Shown here: one piece after another, positions 35,707 through 49,411 of the stretch
Layout of the letters: every line of letters begins with the position of its first letter
Position numbering within the stretch: position 1 is the stretch's first letter
Assembly: GCF_964340395.1 (NCBI RefSeq)
Contig: NC_135567.1
Span: 9,117,658-9,181,657 of the forward strand
Length of the DNA: 64,000 nucleotides
Source: Glandiceps talaboti
Lineage: Eukaryota; Hemichordata; Enteropneusta; Spengelidae
Direction: 5' to 3'
Translations under genes and position numbers: made by a program
The notes under the pieces: model-generated
Seen by the model: the letters and a program-made list of their open reading frames with translations, nothing else
What the model was told of the DNA's origin: nothing
Database searches by the model: none

Positions 35707-38700
35707 CAAGCTCTTTCCAAACTGGTGGATTCTAAATCAACTCTTTCCTTGTTTTTGTCCTTCCTTTACCAATCTTAGACTAAACTACTAAAATTTATTA
35801 CAAAAATGTTCGCAATTTTCGTTTTAAACATGTACAAATGTAACTACATTTTTGTATGAGGCCAGACACCAGAGTTATACCTAGCCTTACAAACTATGCT
35901 CTATTCCAAATTCATTCATGCTACAACAACACTGTCACTGTTTCTCACCTACTTCTATCCATCTTAGTCTAAACTATTAAAATTTATTAGAAAAATGTCC
36001 GCCATTTTGATTTTTAGCATGTAACTAGGAGACCAGACACCAGAGTTACCTAGACTTACAAACTATGCTCTATTCCAAATTGATTCATGCTACAATAACA
36101 CTGTCACTGTTTTTCACCTACTTCTATCCATCTTAGCGTAAACTACTAAAATTTATTAGAAAAATGTCCGCCATTTTGATTTTTAGCATGTAACTAGGAG
36201 ACCAGACACCAGAGTTACCTAACCTTACAAACTATGCTCCTTTCCAAATTGAATCATGCTACAATAACACTGTCACTGTTTTTCACCTACTTCTATCCAT
36301 CTTAGCGTAAACTACTAAAATTTATTAGAAAAATGTCCGCCATTTTGATTTTTAGCATGTAACTAGGAGACCAGACACCAGAGTTACCTAACCTTACAAA
36401 CTATGCTCCTTTCCAAATTGATTCATGCTACAACAACAGTCACTGTTTCTCACCTACTTCTATCCATCTTAGACTAAACTACTAAAATTTATTAGAAAAA
36501 TGTCCGCCATTTTGATTTTTAGCATGTAACTAGGAGACCAGACACCAGAGTTACCTAACCTTACAAACTATGCTCCTTTCCAAATTGAATCATGCTACAA
36601 CAACAGTCACTGTTTCTCACCTACTTCTATCCATCTTAGACTAAACTACTAAAATTTATTAGAAAAATGTCCGCCATTTTGATTTTTAGCATGTAACTAG
36701 GAGACCAGACACCAGAGTTACCTAACCTTACAAACTATGCTCCTTTCCAAATTGATTCATGCTACAACAACACTGTCACTGTTTCTCACCTATTTCTATC
36801 CATCTTAGACTAAACAACTTAAATTTATTAGAAAAATGTCAGCCATTTTGATTTTTAGCATGTAACTAGGAGACCAGACACCAGAGTTACCTAGCCTTAC
36901 AAACTATACTCTTTTCCAAATTGATTCATGCTACAACAACACTGTCACTGTTTTTCACCAACTTCTATCCATCTTAGACTAAACTACTAAAATTTATTAG
37001 AAAAATGTCAGCCATTTTGATTTTTAGCATGTAACTAGGAGACCAGACACCAGAGTTACCTAGCCTTACAAACTATACTCTTTTCCAAATTGATTCATGC
37101 TACAACAACACTGTCACTGTTTTTCACCAACTTCTATCCATCTTAGACTAAACTACTAAAATTTATTAGAAAAATGTCAGCCATTTTGATTTTTAGCATG
37201 TAACTAGGAGACCAGACACCAGAGTTACCTAACCTTACAAACTATGCTCCTTTCCAAATTGAATCATGCTACAACAACACTGTCACTGTTTCTCACCTAC
37301 TTCTATCCATCTTAGACTAAACTACTAAAATTTATTAGAAAAATGTCCGCCATTTTGATTTTTAGCATGTAACTAGGAGACCAGACACCAGAGTTACCTA
37401 ACCTTACAAACTATACTCCTTTCCAAATTGAATCATGCTACAATAACACTGTCACTGTTTTTCACCTATTTCTATCCATCTTAGACTAAACTACTAAAAT
37501 TTATTAGAAAAATGTCAGCCATTTTGATTTTTAGCATGTAACTAGGAGACCAGACACCAGAGTTACCTAACCTTACAAACTATACTCCTTTCCAAATTGA
37601 ATCATGCTACAATAACACTGTCACTGTTTTTCACCTATTTCTATCCATCTTAGACTAAACTACTAAAATTTGTTAGAAAAATGTCCGCCATTTTGATTTT
37701 TAGCATGTAACTAGGAGACCAGACACCAGAGTTACCTAGCCTTACAAACTATACTCTTTTCCAAATTGATTCATGCTACAATAACACTGTCACTGTTTTT
37801 TACCTATTTCTATCCATCTTAGACTAAACTACTAAAATTTATTAGAAAAATGTCCGCCATTTTGATTTTTAGCATGTAACTAAGAGACCAGACACCAGAG
37901 TTACCTAACCTTACAAACTATACTCCTTTCCAAATTGAATCATGCTACAATAACTCTGTCACTGTTTTTCACCTATTTCTATCCATCTTAGACTAAACTA
38001 CTAAAATTTATTAGAAAAATGTCAGCCATTTTGATTTTTAGCATGTAACTAGGAGACCAGACACCAGAGTTACCTAACCTTACAAACTATACTCCTTTCC
38101 AAATTGAATCATGCTACAATAACACTGTCACTGTTTTTCACCTATTTCTATCCATCTTAGACTAAACTACTAAAATTTATTAGAAAAATGTCCGCCATTT
38201 TGATTTTTAGCATGTAACTAGGAGACCAGACACCAGAGTTACCTAGCCTTACAAACTATACTCCTTTCCAAATTGAATCATGCTACAATAACACTGTCAC
38301 TGTTTTTCACCTATTTCTATCCATCTTAGACTAAACTACTAAAATTTATTAGAAAAATGTCAGCCATTTTGATTTTTAGCATGTAACTAGGAGACCAGAC
38401 ACCAGAGTTACCTAACCTTACAAACTATACTCCTTTCCAAATTGAATCATGCTACAACAACACTGTCACTGTTTCTCACCTACTTCTATCCATCTTAGAC
38501 TAAACTACTAAAATTTATTAGGAAAAATGTCCGCCATTTTGATTTTTAGCATGTAACTAGGAGACCAGACACCAGAGTTACCTAACCTTACAAACTATAC
38601 TCCTTTCCAAATTCATTCATGCTACAATAACACTGTCACTGTTTTTCACCTATTTCTATCCATCTTAGACTAAACTACTAAAATTTATTAGAAAAATGTC

Positions 38701-41700
38701 AGCCATTTTGATTTTTAGCATGTAACTAGGAGACCAGACACCAGAGTTACCTAGCCTTACAAACTATACTCCTTTCCAAATTCATTCATGCTACAATAAC
38801 ACTGTCACTGTTTTTTACCTATTTCTATCCATCTTAGACTAAACTACTAAAATTTGTTAGAAAAATGTCAGCCATTTTGATTTTTAGCATGTAACTAGGA
38901 GACCAGACACCAGAGTTACCTAGCCTTACAAACTATACTCCTTTCCAAATTGAATCATGCTACAATAACACTGTCACTGTTTTTCACCTATTTCTATCCA
39001 TCTTAGACTAAACTACTAAAATTTATTAGAAAAATGTCAGCCATTTTGATTTTTAGCATGTAACTAGGAGACCAGACACCAGAGTTACCTAGCCTTACAA
39101 ACTATACTCTTTTCCAAATTCATTCATGCTACAATAACACTGTCACTGTTTTTCACCTATTTCTATCCATCTTAGACTAAACTACTAAAATTTGTTAGAA
39201 AAATGTCAGCCATTTTGATTTTTAGCATGTAACTAGGAGACCAGACACCAGAGTTACCTAGCCTTACAAACTATACTCTTTTCCAAATTGATTCATGCTA
39301 CAATAACACTGTCACTGTTTTTTACCTATTTCTATCCATCTTAGACTAAACTACTAAAATTTATTAGAAAAATGTCAGCCATTTTGATTTTTAGCATGTA
39401 ACTAGGAGACCAGACACCAGAGTTACCTAACCTTACAAACTATACTCCTTTCCAAATTGAATCATGCTACAATAACACTGTCACTGTTTTTCACCTATTT
39501 CTATCCATCTTAGACTAAACTACTAAAATTTATTAGAAAAATGTCAGCCATTTTGATTTTTAGCATGTAACTAGGAGACCAGACACCAGAGTTACCTAGC
39601 CTTACAAACTATACTCTTTTCCAAATTCATTCATGCTACAATAACACTGTCACTGTTTTTCACCTATTTCTATCCATCTTAGACTAAACTACTAAAATTT
39701 GTTAGAAAAATGTCAGCCATTTTGATTTTTAGCATGTAACTAGGAGACCAGACACCAGAGTTACCTAGCCTTACAAACTATACTCTTTTCCAAATTGATT
39801 CATGCTACAATAACACTGTCACTGTTTTTTACCTATTTCTATCCATCTTAGACTAAACTACTAAAATTTATTAGAAAAATGTCAGCCATTTTGATTTTTA
39901 GCATGTAACTAGGAGACCAGACACCAGAGTTACCTAACCTTACAAACTATACTCCTTTCCAAATTGAATCATGCTACAATAACACTGTCACTGTTTTTCA
40001 CCTATTTCTATCCATCTTAGACTAAACTACTAAAATTTGTTAGAAAAATGTCCGCCATTTTGATTTTTAGCATGTAACTAGGAGACCAGACACCAGAGTT
40101 ACCTAGCCTTACAAACTATACTCTTTTCCAAATTGATTCATGCTACAATAACACTGTCACTGTTTTTTACCTATTTCTATCCATCTTAGACTAAACTACT
40201 AAAATTTATTAGAAAAATGTCCGCCATTTTGATTTTTAGCATGTAACTAAGAGACCAGACACCAGAGTTACCTAACCTTACAAACTATACTCCTTTCCAA
40301 ATTGAATCATGCTACAATAACACTGTCACTGTTTTTCACCTATTTCTATCCATCTTAGACTAAACTACTAAAATTTATTAGAAAAATGTCAGCCATTTTG
40401 ATTTTTAGCATGTAACTAGGAGACCAGACACCAGAGTTACCTAACCTTACAAACTATACTCCTTTCCAAATTGAATCATGCTACAATAACACTGTCACTG
40501 TTTTTCACCTATTTCTATCCATCTTAGACTAAACTACTAAAATTTATTAGAAAAATGTCCGCCATTTTGATTTTTAGCATGTAACTAGGAGACCAGACAC
40601 CAGAGTTACCTAGCCTTACAAACTATACTCCTTTCCAAATTGAATCATGCTACAATAACACTGTCACTGTTTTTCACCTATTTCTATCCATCTTAGACTA
40701 AACTACTAAAATTTATTAGAAAAATGTCAGCCATTTTGATTTTTAGCATGTAACTAGGAGACCAGACACCAGAGTTACCTAACCTTACAAACTATACTCC
40801 TTTCCAAATTGAATCATGCTACAACAACACTGTCACTGTTTCTCACCTACTTCTATCCATCTTAGACTAAACTACTAAAATTTATTAGGAAAAATGTCCG
40901 CCATTTTGATTTTTAGCATGTAACTAGGAGACCAGACACCAGAGTTACCTAACCTTACAAACTATACTCCTTTCCAAATTCATTCATGCTACAATAACAC
41001 TGTCACTGTTTTTCACCTATTTCTATCCATCTTAGACTAAACTACTAAAATTTATTAGAAAAATGTCAGCCATTTTGATTTTTAGCATGTAACTAGGAGA
41101 CCAGACACCAGAGTTACCTAGCCTTACAAACTATACTCCTTTCCAAATTCATTCATGCTACAATAACACTGTCACTGTTTTTTACCTATTTCTATCCATC
41201 TTAGACTAAACTACTAAAATTTGTTAGAAAAATGTCAGCCATTTTGATTTTTAGCATGTAACTAGGAGACCAGACACCAGAGTTACCTAGCCTTACAAAC
41301 TATACTCCTTTCCAAATTGAATCATGCTACAATAACACTGTCACTGTTTTTCACCTATTTCTATCCATCTTAGACTAAACTACTAAAATTTATTAGAAAA
41401 ATGTCAGCCATTTTGATTTTTAGCATGTAACTAGGAGACCAGACACCAGAGTTACCTAGCCTTACAAACTATACTCTTTTCCAAATTCATTCATGCTACA
41501 ATAACACTGTCACTGTTTTTCACCTATTTCTATCCATCTTAGACTAAACTACTAAAATTTGTTAGAAAAATGTCAGCCATTTTGATTTTTAGCATGTAAC
41601 TAGGAGACCAGACACCAGAGTTACCTAGCCTTACAAACTATACTCTTTTCCAAATTGATTCATGCTACAATAACACTGTCACTGTTTTTTACCTATTTCT

Positions 41701-43873
41701 ATCCATCTTAGACTAAACTACTAAAATTTATTAGAAAAATGTCCGCCATTTTGATTTTTAGCATGTAACTAAGAGACCAGACACCAGAGTTACCTAACCT
41801 TACAAACTATACTCCTTTCCAAATTGAATCATGCTACAATAACACTGTCACTGTTTTTCACCTATTTCTATCCATCTTAGACTAAACTACTAAAATTTAT
41901 TAGAAAAATGTCAGCCATTTTTGATTTTTAGCATGTAACTAGGAGACCAGACACCAGAGTTACCTAACCTTACAAACTATACTCCTTTCCAAATTGAATC
42001 ATGCTACAATAACACTGTCACTGTTTTTCACCTATTTCTATCCATCTTAGACTAAACTACTAAAATTTATTAGAAAAATGTCCGCCATTTTGATTTTTAG
42101 CATGTAACTAGGAGACCAGACACCAGAGTTACCTAACCTTACAAACTATACTCCTTTCCAAATTGAATCATGCTACAATAACACTGTCACTGTTTTTCAC
42201 CTATTTCTATCCATCTTAGACTAAACTACTAAAATTTATTAGAAAAATGTCAGCCATTTTGATTTTTAGCATGTAACTAGGAGACCAGACACCAGAGTTA
42301 CCTAACCTTACAAACTATACTCCTTTCCAAATTGAATCATGCTACAACAACACTGTCACTGTTTCTCACCTACTTCTATCCATCTTAGACTAAACTACTA
42401 AAATTTATTAGGAAAAATGTCCGCCATTTTGATTTTTAGCATGTAACTAGGAGACCAGACACCAGAGTTACCTAACCTTACAAACTATACTCCTTTCCAA
42501 ATTCATTCATGCTACAATAACACTGTCACTGTTTTTCACCTATTTCTATCCATCTTAGACTAAACTACTAAAATTTATTAGAAAAATGTCAGCCATTTTG
42601 ATTTTTAGCATGTAACTAGGAGACCAGACACCAGAGTTACCTAGCCTTACAAACTATACTCCTTTCCAAATTCATTCATGCTACAATAACACTGTCACTG
42701 TTTTTTACCTATTTCTATCCATCTTAGACTAAACTACTAAAATTTATTAGAAAAATGTCAGCCATTTTGATTTTTAGCATGTAACTAGGAGACCAGACAC
42801 CAGAGTTACCTAGCCTTACAAACTATACTCTTTTCCAAATTCATTCATGCTACAATAACACTGTCACTGTTTTTCACCTATTTCTATCCATCTTAGACTA
42901 AACTACTAAAATTTGTTAGAAAAATGTCAGCCATTTTGATTTTTAGCATGTAACTAGGAGACCAGACACCAGAGTTACCTAGCCTTACAAACTATACTCT
43001 TTTCCAAATTCATTCATGCTACAATAACACTGTCACTGTTTTTCACCTATTTCTATCCATCTTAGACTAAACTACTAAAATTTGTTAGAAAAATGTCAGC
43101 CATTTTGATTTTTAGCATGTAACTAGGAGACCAGACACCAGAGTTACCTAACCTTACAAACTATACTCCTTTCCAAATTCATTCATGCTACAATAACACT
43201 GTCACTGTTTTTCACCTATTTCTATCCATCTTAGACTAAACTACTAAAATTTATTAGAAAAATGTCAGCCATTTTGATTTTTAGCATGTAACTAGGAGAC
43301 CAGACACCAGAGTTACCTAGCCTTACAAACTATACTCCTTTCCAAATTCATTCATGCTACAATAACACTGTCACTGTTTTTTACCTATTTCTATCCATCT
43401 TAGACTAAACTACTAAAATTTGTTAGAAAAATGTCAGCCATTTTGATTTTTAGCATGTAACTAGGAGACCAGACACCAGAGTTACCTAGCCTTACAAACT
43501 ATACTCCTTTCCAAATTGAATCATGCTACAATAACACTGTCACTGTTTTTCACCTATTTCTATCCATCTTAGACTAAACTACTAAAATTTATTAGAAAAA
43601 TGTCAGCCATTTTGATTTTTAGCATGTAACTAGGAGACCAGACACCAGAGTTACCTAGCCTTACAAACTATACTCCTTTCCAAATTGATTCATGCTACAA
43701 CAACACTGTCACTGTTTTTCACCTACTTCTACCCATCTTAGATTAAACTACTAAAATTAATAAGAAAAATGTCAGCCATTTTGATTTTTAGCATGTACAT
43801 GTAACTGAGACCGGACACCAGAGTTACATGTATCTAGCCTTGCAAACTTTGCTCTTTTCCAAATCTCATTTAA
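35700..43873. repeat. 169-bp satellite array, about 48 monomers
   Basis: Direct tandem repeats of about 169 bp, each with GCCATTTTGATTTTTAGCAT, GAGACCAGACACCAGAGTTA and TTCTATCCATCTTAGACTAA. The first monomer (35730-35930) and the last (43730-43873) are the most diverged; the interior is nearly uniform. Diagnostic variants recur at 2366-2367 bp (about 14 monomers) and 1522-1523 bp (about 9 monomers), showing higher-order repeats. There are no open frames. Confidence 0.97.
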
Positions 43874-44183
43874 CAGAAACATAACTAGCAAAAGAAATCA
43901 TGATCAAATACTACACCAATACTTTGACCATAAATATTTGCAAGTTTTAGAGTTGAATAATTAATGTATTAATCATTTGTTAACTTTCTTATCTCTTACA
44001 GGTTTGTTACACAGTACATAACAGATGTCCTATTCAAAGAAGCTGTTGTTTTGCTCGTCTCTAAGAGAAAAAAAATAACTTCAGACTCTATGTGTAGTAA
44101 AACAGAAATTTAGATCTTAAATCAATTAGTTGTGCACAAGGACATGAGCTCTATTTTGAACATTTTTAATACAATTGAAATGA

Positions 44184-44185
<2 letters not shown>

Positions 44186-44248
<63 letters not shown>
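44186..44248. repeat. (GT)n microsatellite
   Basis: About 31 uninterrupted GT dinucleotides. Confidence 0.97.
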
Positions 44249-44251
<3 letters not shown>

Positions 44252-44379
44252 CAACTTAGTCGAAAACTGCAGTCCGATTTCTTTGATACTTGGTGGTCAT
44301 GTTATATTGGATGTCTAGTAGTGAAATTGTTCAAATGAAAATGATCACATCAGATATATGGGTTTTGGGTCAAAAATGT

Positions 44380-45640
44380 GATTTTTGTCAAAGAATTTAA
44401 ACTACAAAACTACTGGGCAGATTGGCCTGAAATTTGGTGGGAACATTCTCAGGGGTGTGTAAATTAAGATTTGTTCATGACATGATGTTTCCATGTGTAA
44501 TATGCAAAGTAGGGCTTTTTGGTTAAAAACCTACAATTCCAAAACTACTCAGTAGATTGGGCTGAACTTTTAACAGGGATGTATCTGCCGGTGTATAGAT
44601 GAAGAAATATTAAGCATATAATGATCTCATCAGTAACATCCAAATTAGGTGTAAACATGTAAATTGGTCAAAAATTTATATCTCAAAAAGTACTTGGTCA
44701 GGGAAACTGAAATTTGGTGAGATGGTTCTAGAAGTGTTGTTCTGCAGATTTCCTTTAGAATAGTTTGACACAATTGGCCCTAGCAACCATGACCATGGCC
44801 TTAGCAACAACCAAATGGCAGTATATTTTGGTTAAATAAGAACACCATCTGGTAGGCAGTTAGTAAACATTCAAAAAATGTATGCAAATATCCCTAGCAA
44901 CAGTGGCCCCGCCCATGGCAACAGCCCAATAATCACATATGTGACAAACATAACATGGTTGGATAGGCAACTGGATAGTCATTCAACAAATGAACACCTA
45001 TTTTTAGAATGGACTAGCATATGGATAAATATTTTAAAAAACTACAGTTGTGCTACATCGCCATTGGCAGTATTTTGGAAAACAATAGTTGTGCTACAAT
45101 GCCATTTTATATTTCTTTTTTTCTAAATATTTTTTTTCATATCTGAGGTAGTTATGTTTTTCATTGTTCTCCATATGCTCTCTGTTTTTGGTTTCTTCTC
45201 ATCAGATGTACAGTCATTACATTTTGGAAGAAAAGTTTTATATTGTCTTTTTAAATTGATGTCAGTTTGTGCATCCACCAATTCTTGCGAGACTTCATAA
45301 TTTTTGTGATGTTACAATTTTTTTCTTGAACTTGTTAATAAAAAGGTTAGGGTCGGCAGTGAAAAACTAGGCAGGGTTAGATAACCGGAATCAAACAATT
45401 ATTTTTTTTTATTGCTTTAAGAATTATTCAGAACATGATGATTCCATTATTGATATGCAAATTATGGCTAAAATGTGTCTTTTTGGTAAAATAATCTTTA
45501 ATTCCAAAAGTAATGAGCTGGAAATTAATTTGAATGGCTCTTGGGGTATATAGATGAAGAAGTGTTAAGCATATGATGATCTCATCAGTGACATGAAAAT
45601 TAGGTATAAAAATGTGAATTTTGTTTAATCTTGTCTCTTG
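44380..45640 (+). repeat. Diverged dispersed repeat units
   Basis: Related segments recur at about 44400, 44530, 44680 and 45490 around the motif AAAACTACTxxGxxGATTGG followed by CTGAAATTTGGT. The phrase TATAGATGAAGAA followed by TTAAGCATATxATGATCTC occurs at about 44596 and 45549. Looks like old tandem copies of one unit. No gene is seen between 43900 and 46600. Confidence 0.6.
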
Positions 45641-46629
45641 GCTCCCTTCATTGGTGTAAACACACATGTGTTTTTGTAATTTGTACTTCAAGCACTTGTT
45701 AAATGAGAATGTTAAAAGACACAATCTTTTGTCATTAGAAAAATTTTGGATATTGCAAAGAGATATAGTCATATAACTTAATAAGTAATAAAATGTAAAA
45801 TGAACAGAAAACCAGTGTGGACTTCTATATATCTGACAATTTTACATGTTATACACAGAGTGAAGCTAGCATGTAAGTGGTGAATGATTTCATTTTATTT
45901 GATTCAGTTTTATTTTTTGTTGTTGAATGAGACTGATTTTAGGGAGCGATCAGATTTTACGCTGACTTCTTGTTCACCCCACCCCTGCTGACAAATAAAA
46001 AACACTGCCCCCCCCCCCCACATCTGTTGACAAGAAATATTCTTGTTCTTTCTTGCAATATATAAAGCTCTTTAGGCAGGAACCCTATGAGAAGTATGAT
46101 TGTCTGTTCATAGCTGTGCAAAATATTCATGGTTTTAGTAACCAAAAGTTCTAGGATATCTCTTACATTGAGTGAACTATTATCATTATAGATTAATTCA
46201 GCTAATTATAAAGTACATTATTAGAAATGAAATTAACATAATTGTAAACCTAGGGGTTTCAGTAAGTTTCAAAGTAGGGAGAGAACTTGAAAAAGTGTCG
46301 GGAGAAGTGCATGCTATGCCCATGCGTGCATGCTATACAAGTGGGAGGGGGTGTCCCCCTCCCATGGTAAGATCTTTTGAAAAATGAACACCTTTTGGAG
46401 GCCATTTAGAGCACCATTCATAAGTAAAACACAACTTAGTTATATCATAAAAGTATCACTAATTTTAGGGTTTCAAAAGTTTAAATCATTTCAAGTCATA
46501 TTGACACAAATGATAATGAAAAAAAGATCAAGTACAAAGTATAGTATAGTTTGTTTTATTTATTTACTTGCCCTATGTGGGCTTACCAAGTGAACATTTT
46601 GTTCAATACAAATACATCCACTGGGCTTA

Positions 46630-49070
46630 TAATAGTGTATGATACTATACTATAAACTATACAAGACTATATACTATATACTATGCTATGCTATATACTA
46701 TATACTATATTATACTATACTATATACTGTACTATACAATATACTGTACAATACTATACTATAATATTCTATACCTATACTATATTATATAGTCTAGTAT
46801 GGTAGTCTAGTATAGTAGAGTATAGTATATGGTATATAGTATAGTGTAGTATAGTAGAGTATAGTATATGGTGTATAGTAGAGTATAGTATAGTATATGG
46901 TATATAGCATAGTATAGTATAGTATCGTATATAGTCAAGTATAGTATATAGTATAATATAGTATATTATATAATATAGTATAGTATATGGTGTATAGCAT
47001 GATAGCATAGTATAATATAATATAGTATAGTGTGGTATAATATAGTAGAGTAGAGTATATGGAATATAGTATAGTGTAGTGTAGTGTAGTATAGTATAGT
47101 ATTAAATCAAGTATAGTATAGTATATCATATAGTATGGTATATAGTAAATTATAGTGTATAGTATAGTATAGTATATGGTATATAGTATAGTATACTCTA
47201 TTATATAGTATAGTATACTATATACCAGACTATACTATATACTGTACTATATAGTATACTATACTATATTATACTATACTATATAGTATACTATACTATA
47301 CTGCATGTATATACTAAACTATACTATACTAAACTATACTATACTATACTGTACTATATACCAGACTATAATGCTATATTGCTATAATGCTATGTACTGT
47401 ACTATATATTAAACTATACTATATACTATGTATTTTATTATGCTATATACTATATACTATACTTTACTATTCTGCACTATACTATACTGTACTATACTAC
47501 ACTATACTATACTATACTATAATATACTACACTGTATTGTACAATGTACTATACTATATTATACTATACTATACTATGCTATGCTATATACCATAAACTA
47601 TACTATTTTATACTATACTATATACTAGACTATGCTATATACTGTACTATATACTATACTATATTATACTGTATACTATACTATACCATACTATACTATA
47701 CTATACTATACTATTCTATACTACTAGTATACTATATACTATACTATATACCATACTACATAGTATAGTATACTATATACTGTACAATACTATACTATAT
47801 TATTCGATACCTATACTATAATATATAGTACATATTATATATAGTCTAGTATAGTACATTATATAGTATAATATATAGTATAGTATACTGGTAGTATAGT
47901 ATAGTACATAGTATAGTATAGTACAGTATATGTTATTTTGTGTAGTATAGTATAGTACATAGTATAGTGTAGTATATATTATAATATAGTATATTATATA
48001 GTATAGAATAGTATAGTATAGTATAATATAGTAGAGTATATAGTATAGTGTAGTATAGTATAGCATAGTATATCATATAGTATGGTATATAGTAAAGTAT
48101 AGTATATGGTATATAGTATAGCATATCATAGTATAGTATTGTATATTATAGCATATAATAGTATAGTATAGTATATTATGGTATAATATACTAGAGTATA
48201 GTAGAGTATGTGGAATATAGTATAGTGTAGTGTAGTATAGTATAGCATAGTATATCATATAGTATGGTATATAGTAAAGTATAGTATATGGTATATAGTA
48301 TAGCATAGCATAGTATAGTATTGTATATTATAGTATATAATAGTATAGTATAGTATAGTATATTATGGTATAATATACTAGAGTATAGTAGAGTATGTGG
48401 AATATAGTATAGTTTAGTGTATAGTATAGCATACTATACCATACCGTACTATACTATATACTGTACAATACAATACTATAATATTATTCTATACCTATAC
48501 TATCATATATAGTCTAGCATAGTATAGTATAGTAGAGTAGAGTAGAGCATATGGTATATAGCATAGCATAGCAAAGTATAGTATAGTCTAGTATAGTATA
48601 GTATAATATACTAGAGTATAGTAGAGTATATGGAATATAGTGTATAGTGTATATTATAGTGTAGTGTATAGTATAGCATACTATACCATACAGTACTATA
48701 TACAGTACAATAATATACTATAATATTATTCTATACCTACACTATTGTATACAGTATAGAGTCTAGTATAGCATAGTATAGTATAGTATAGTATAGTGTA
48801 GTAGATTATAGTATAGTAGAATATATGGAATATAGTGTATAGTGTATATTATAGTGTAGTGTATAGTATAGCATACTATACCATACAGTACTGTATAATA
48901 TACTCTACTATATACTGTACAATAATATACTATAATATTATTCTATTCCTACACTATCGTATATAGTATAGAGTCTAGTATAATCTAGTATAGTCTAGTA
49001 TAGTATAGTATAGTATAGTGTAGTAGATTATAGTATAGTAGAGTATGTGGTATATAGTATAGTATACAGT
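46630..49070. repeat. ACTAT/ATAGT pentamer array, left block, with polarity switches
   Basis: Pentamer and decamer variants of ACTAT. The strand showing ACTAT alternates: mainly ACTAT at 46640-46785, ATAGT at 46790-47215, ACTAT at 47216-47760, then ATAGT with short ACTAT patches near 48430, 48680 and 48890. Repeated phrases such as a CCTATACTAT block preceded by TATAATATTATTC recur at about 46770, 47800, 48480, 48730 and 48940. No real genes. Confidence 0.95.
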
Positions 49071-49411
49071 CCAGTATATTGATGGCGCAAATCGAGAGAT
49101 CTGATTGATCTAGGCATCGAACTAGCGCGTCTAAACTGAGCGATAATGCATAGTTGGCACGTGTCCAAATTTTGATGTTCTCTCACTGTTCGTCTACGAA
49201 CGTTATAGTCCGCGCAGGGATGGGGGCACAAATGAAACCAGAAAATGTTGCGTCATATCTTGTTTCCGACAGTTTCAATATACTGGTATAATATAATAGC
49301 GATAAACCACCCCTGGGAATGGTATACCACTCGGTTTTGACCAGTGAACGAAATATATTGAGTTCACTGCTCAAAACCGAGTGGTATACCATCCCCAGGG
49401 TGTGGTTTATT
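49071..49411 (-). mobile_element. Foldback composite element inside the pentamer array
   Basis: Short relative of 24415-25348 in reverse orientation. It has CCAGTATATTGA at 49071-49082, an inner part matching 25170-25325 (for example GCGCAAATCGAGAGATCT), the opposite inverted repeat at 49275-49297, then a hairpin with 49-base arms (49301-49349 and 49362-49410) around a 12-base loop. It has lost most of the interior of the longer copy. Confidence 0.82.

Noticed and set aside
35700-43873. CRISPR-like regular array
   Set aside because: The whole 169-bp unit is repeated with no unique spacers, and the context is animal DNA; it is a satellite.
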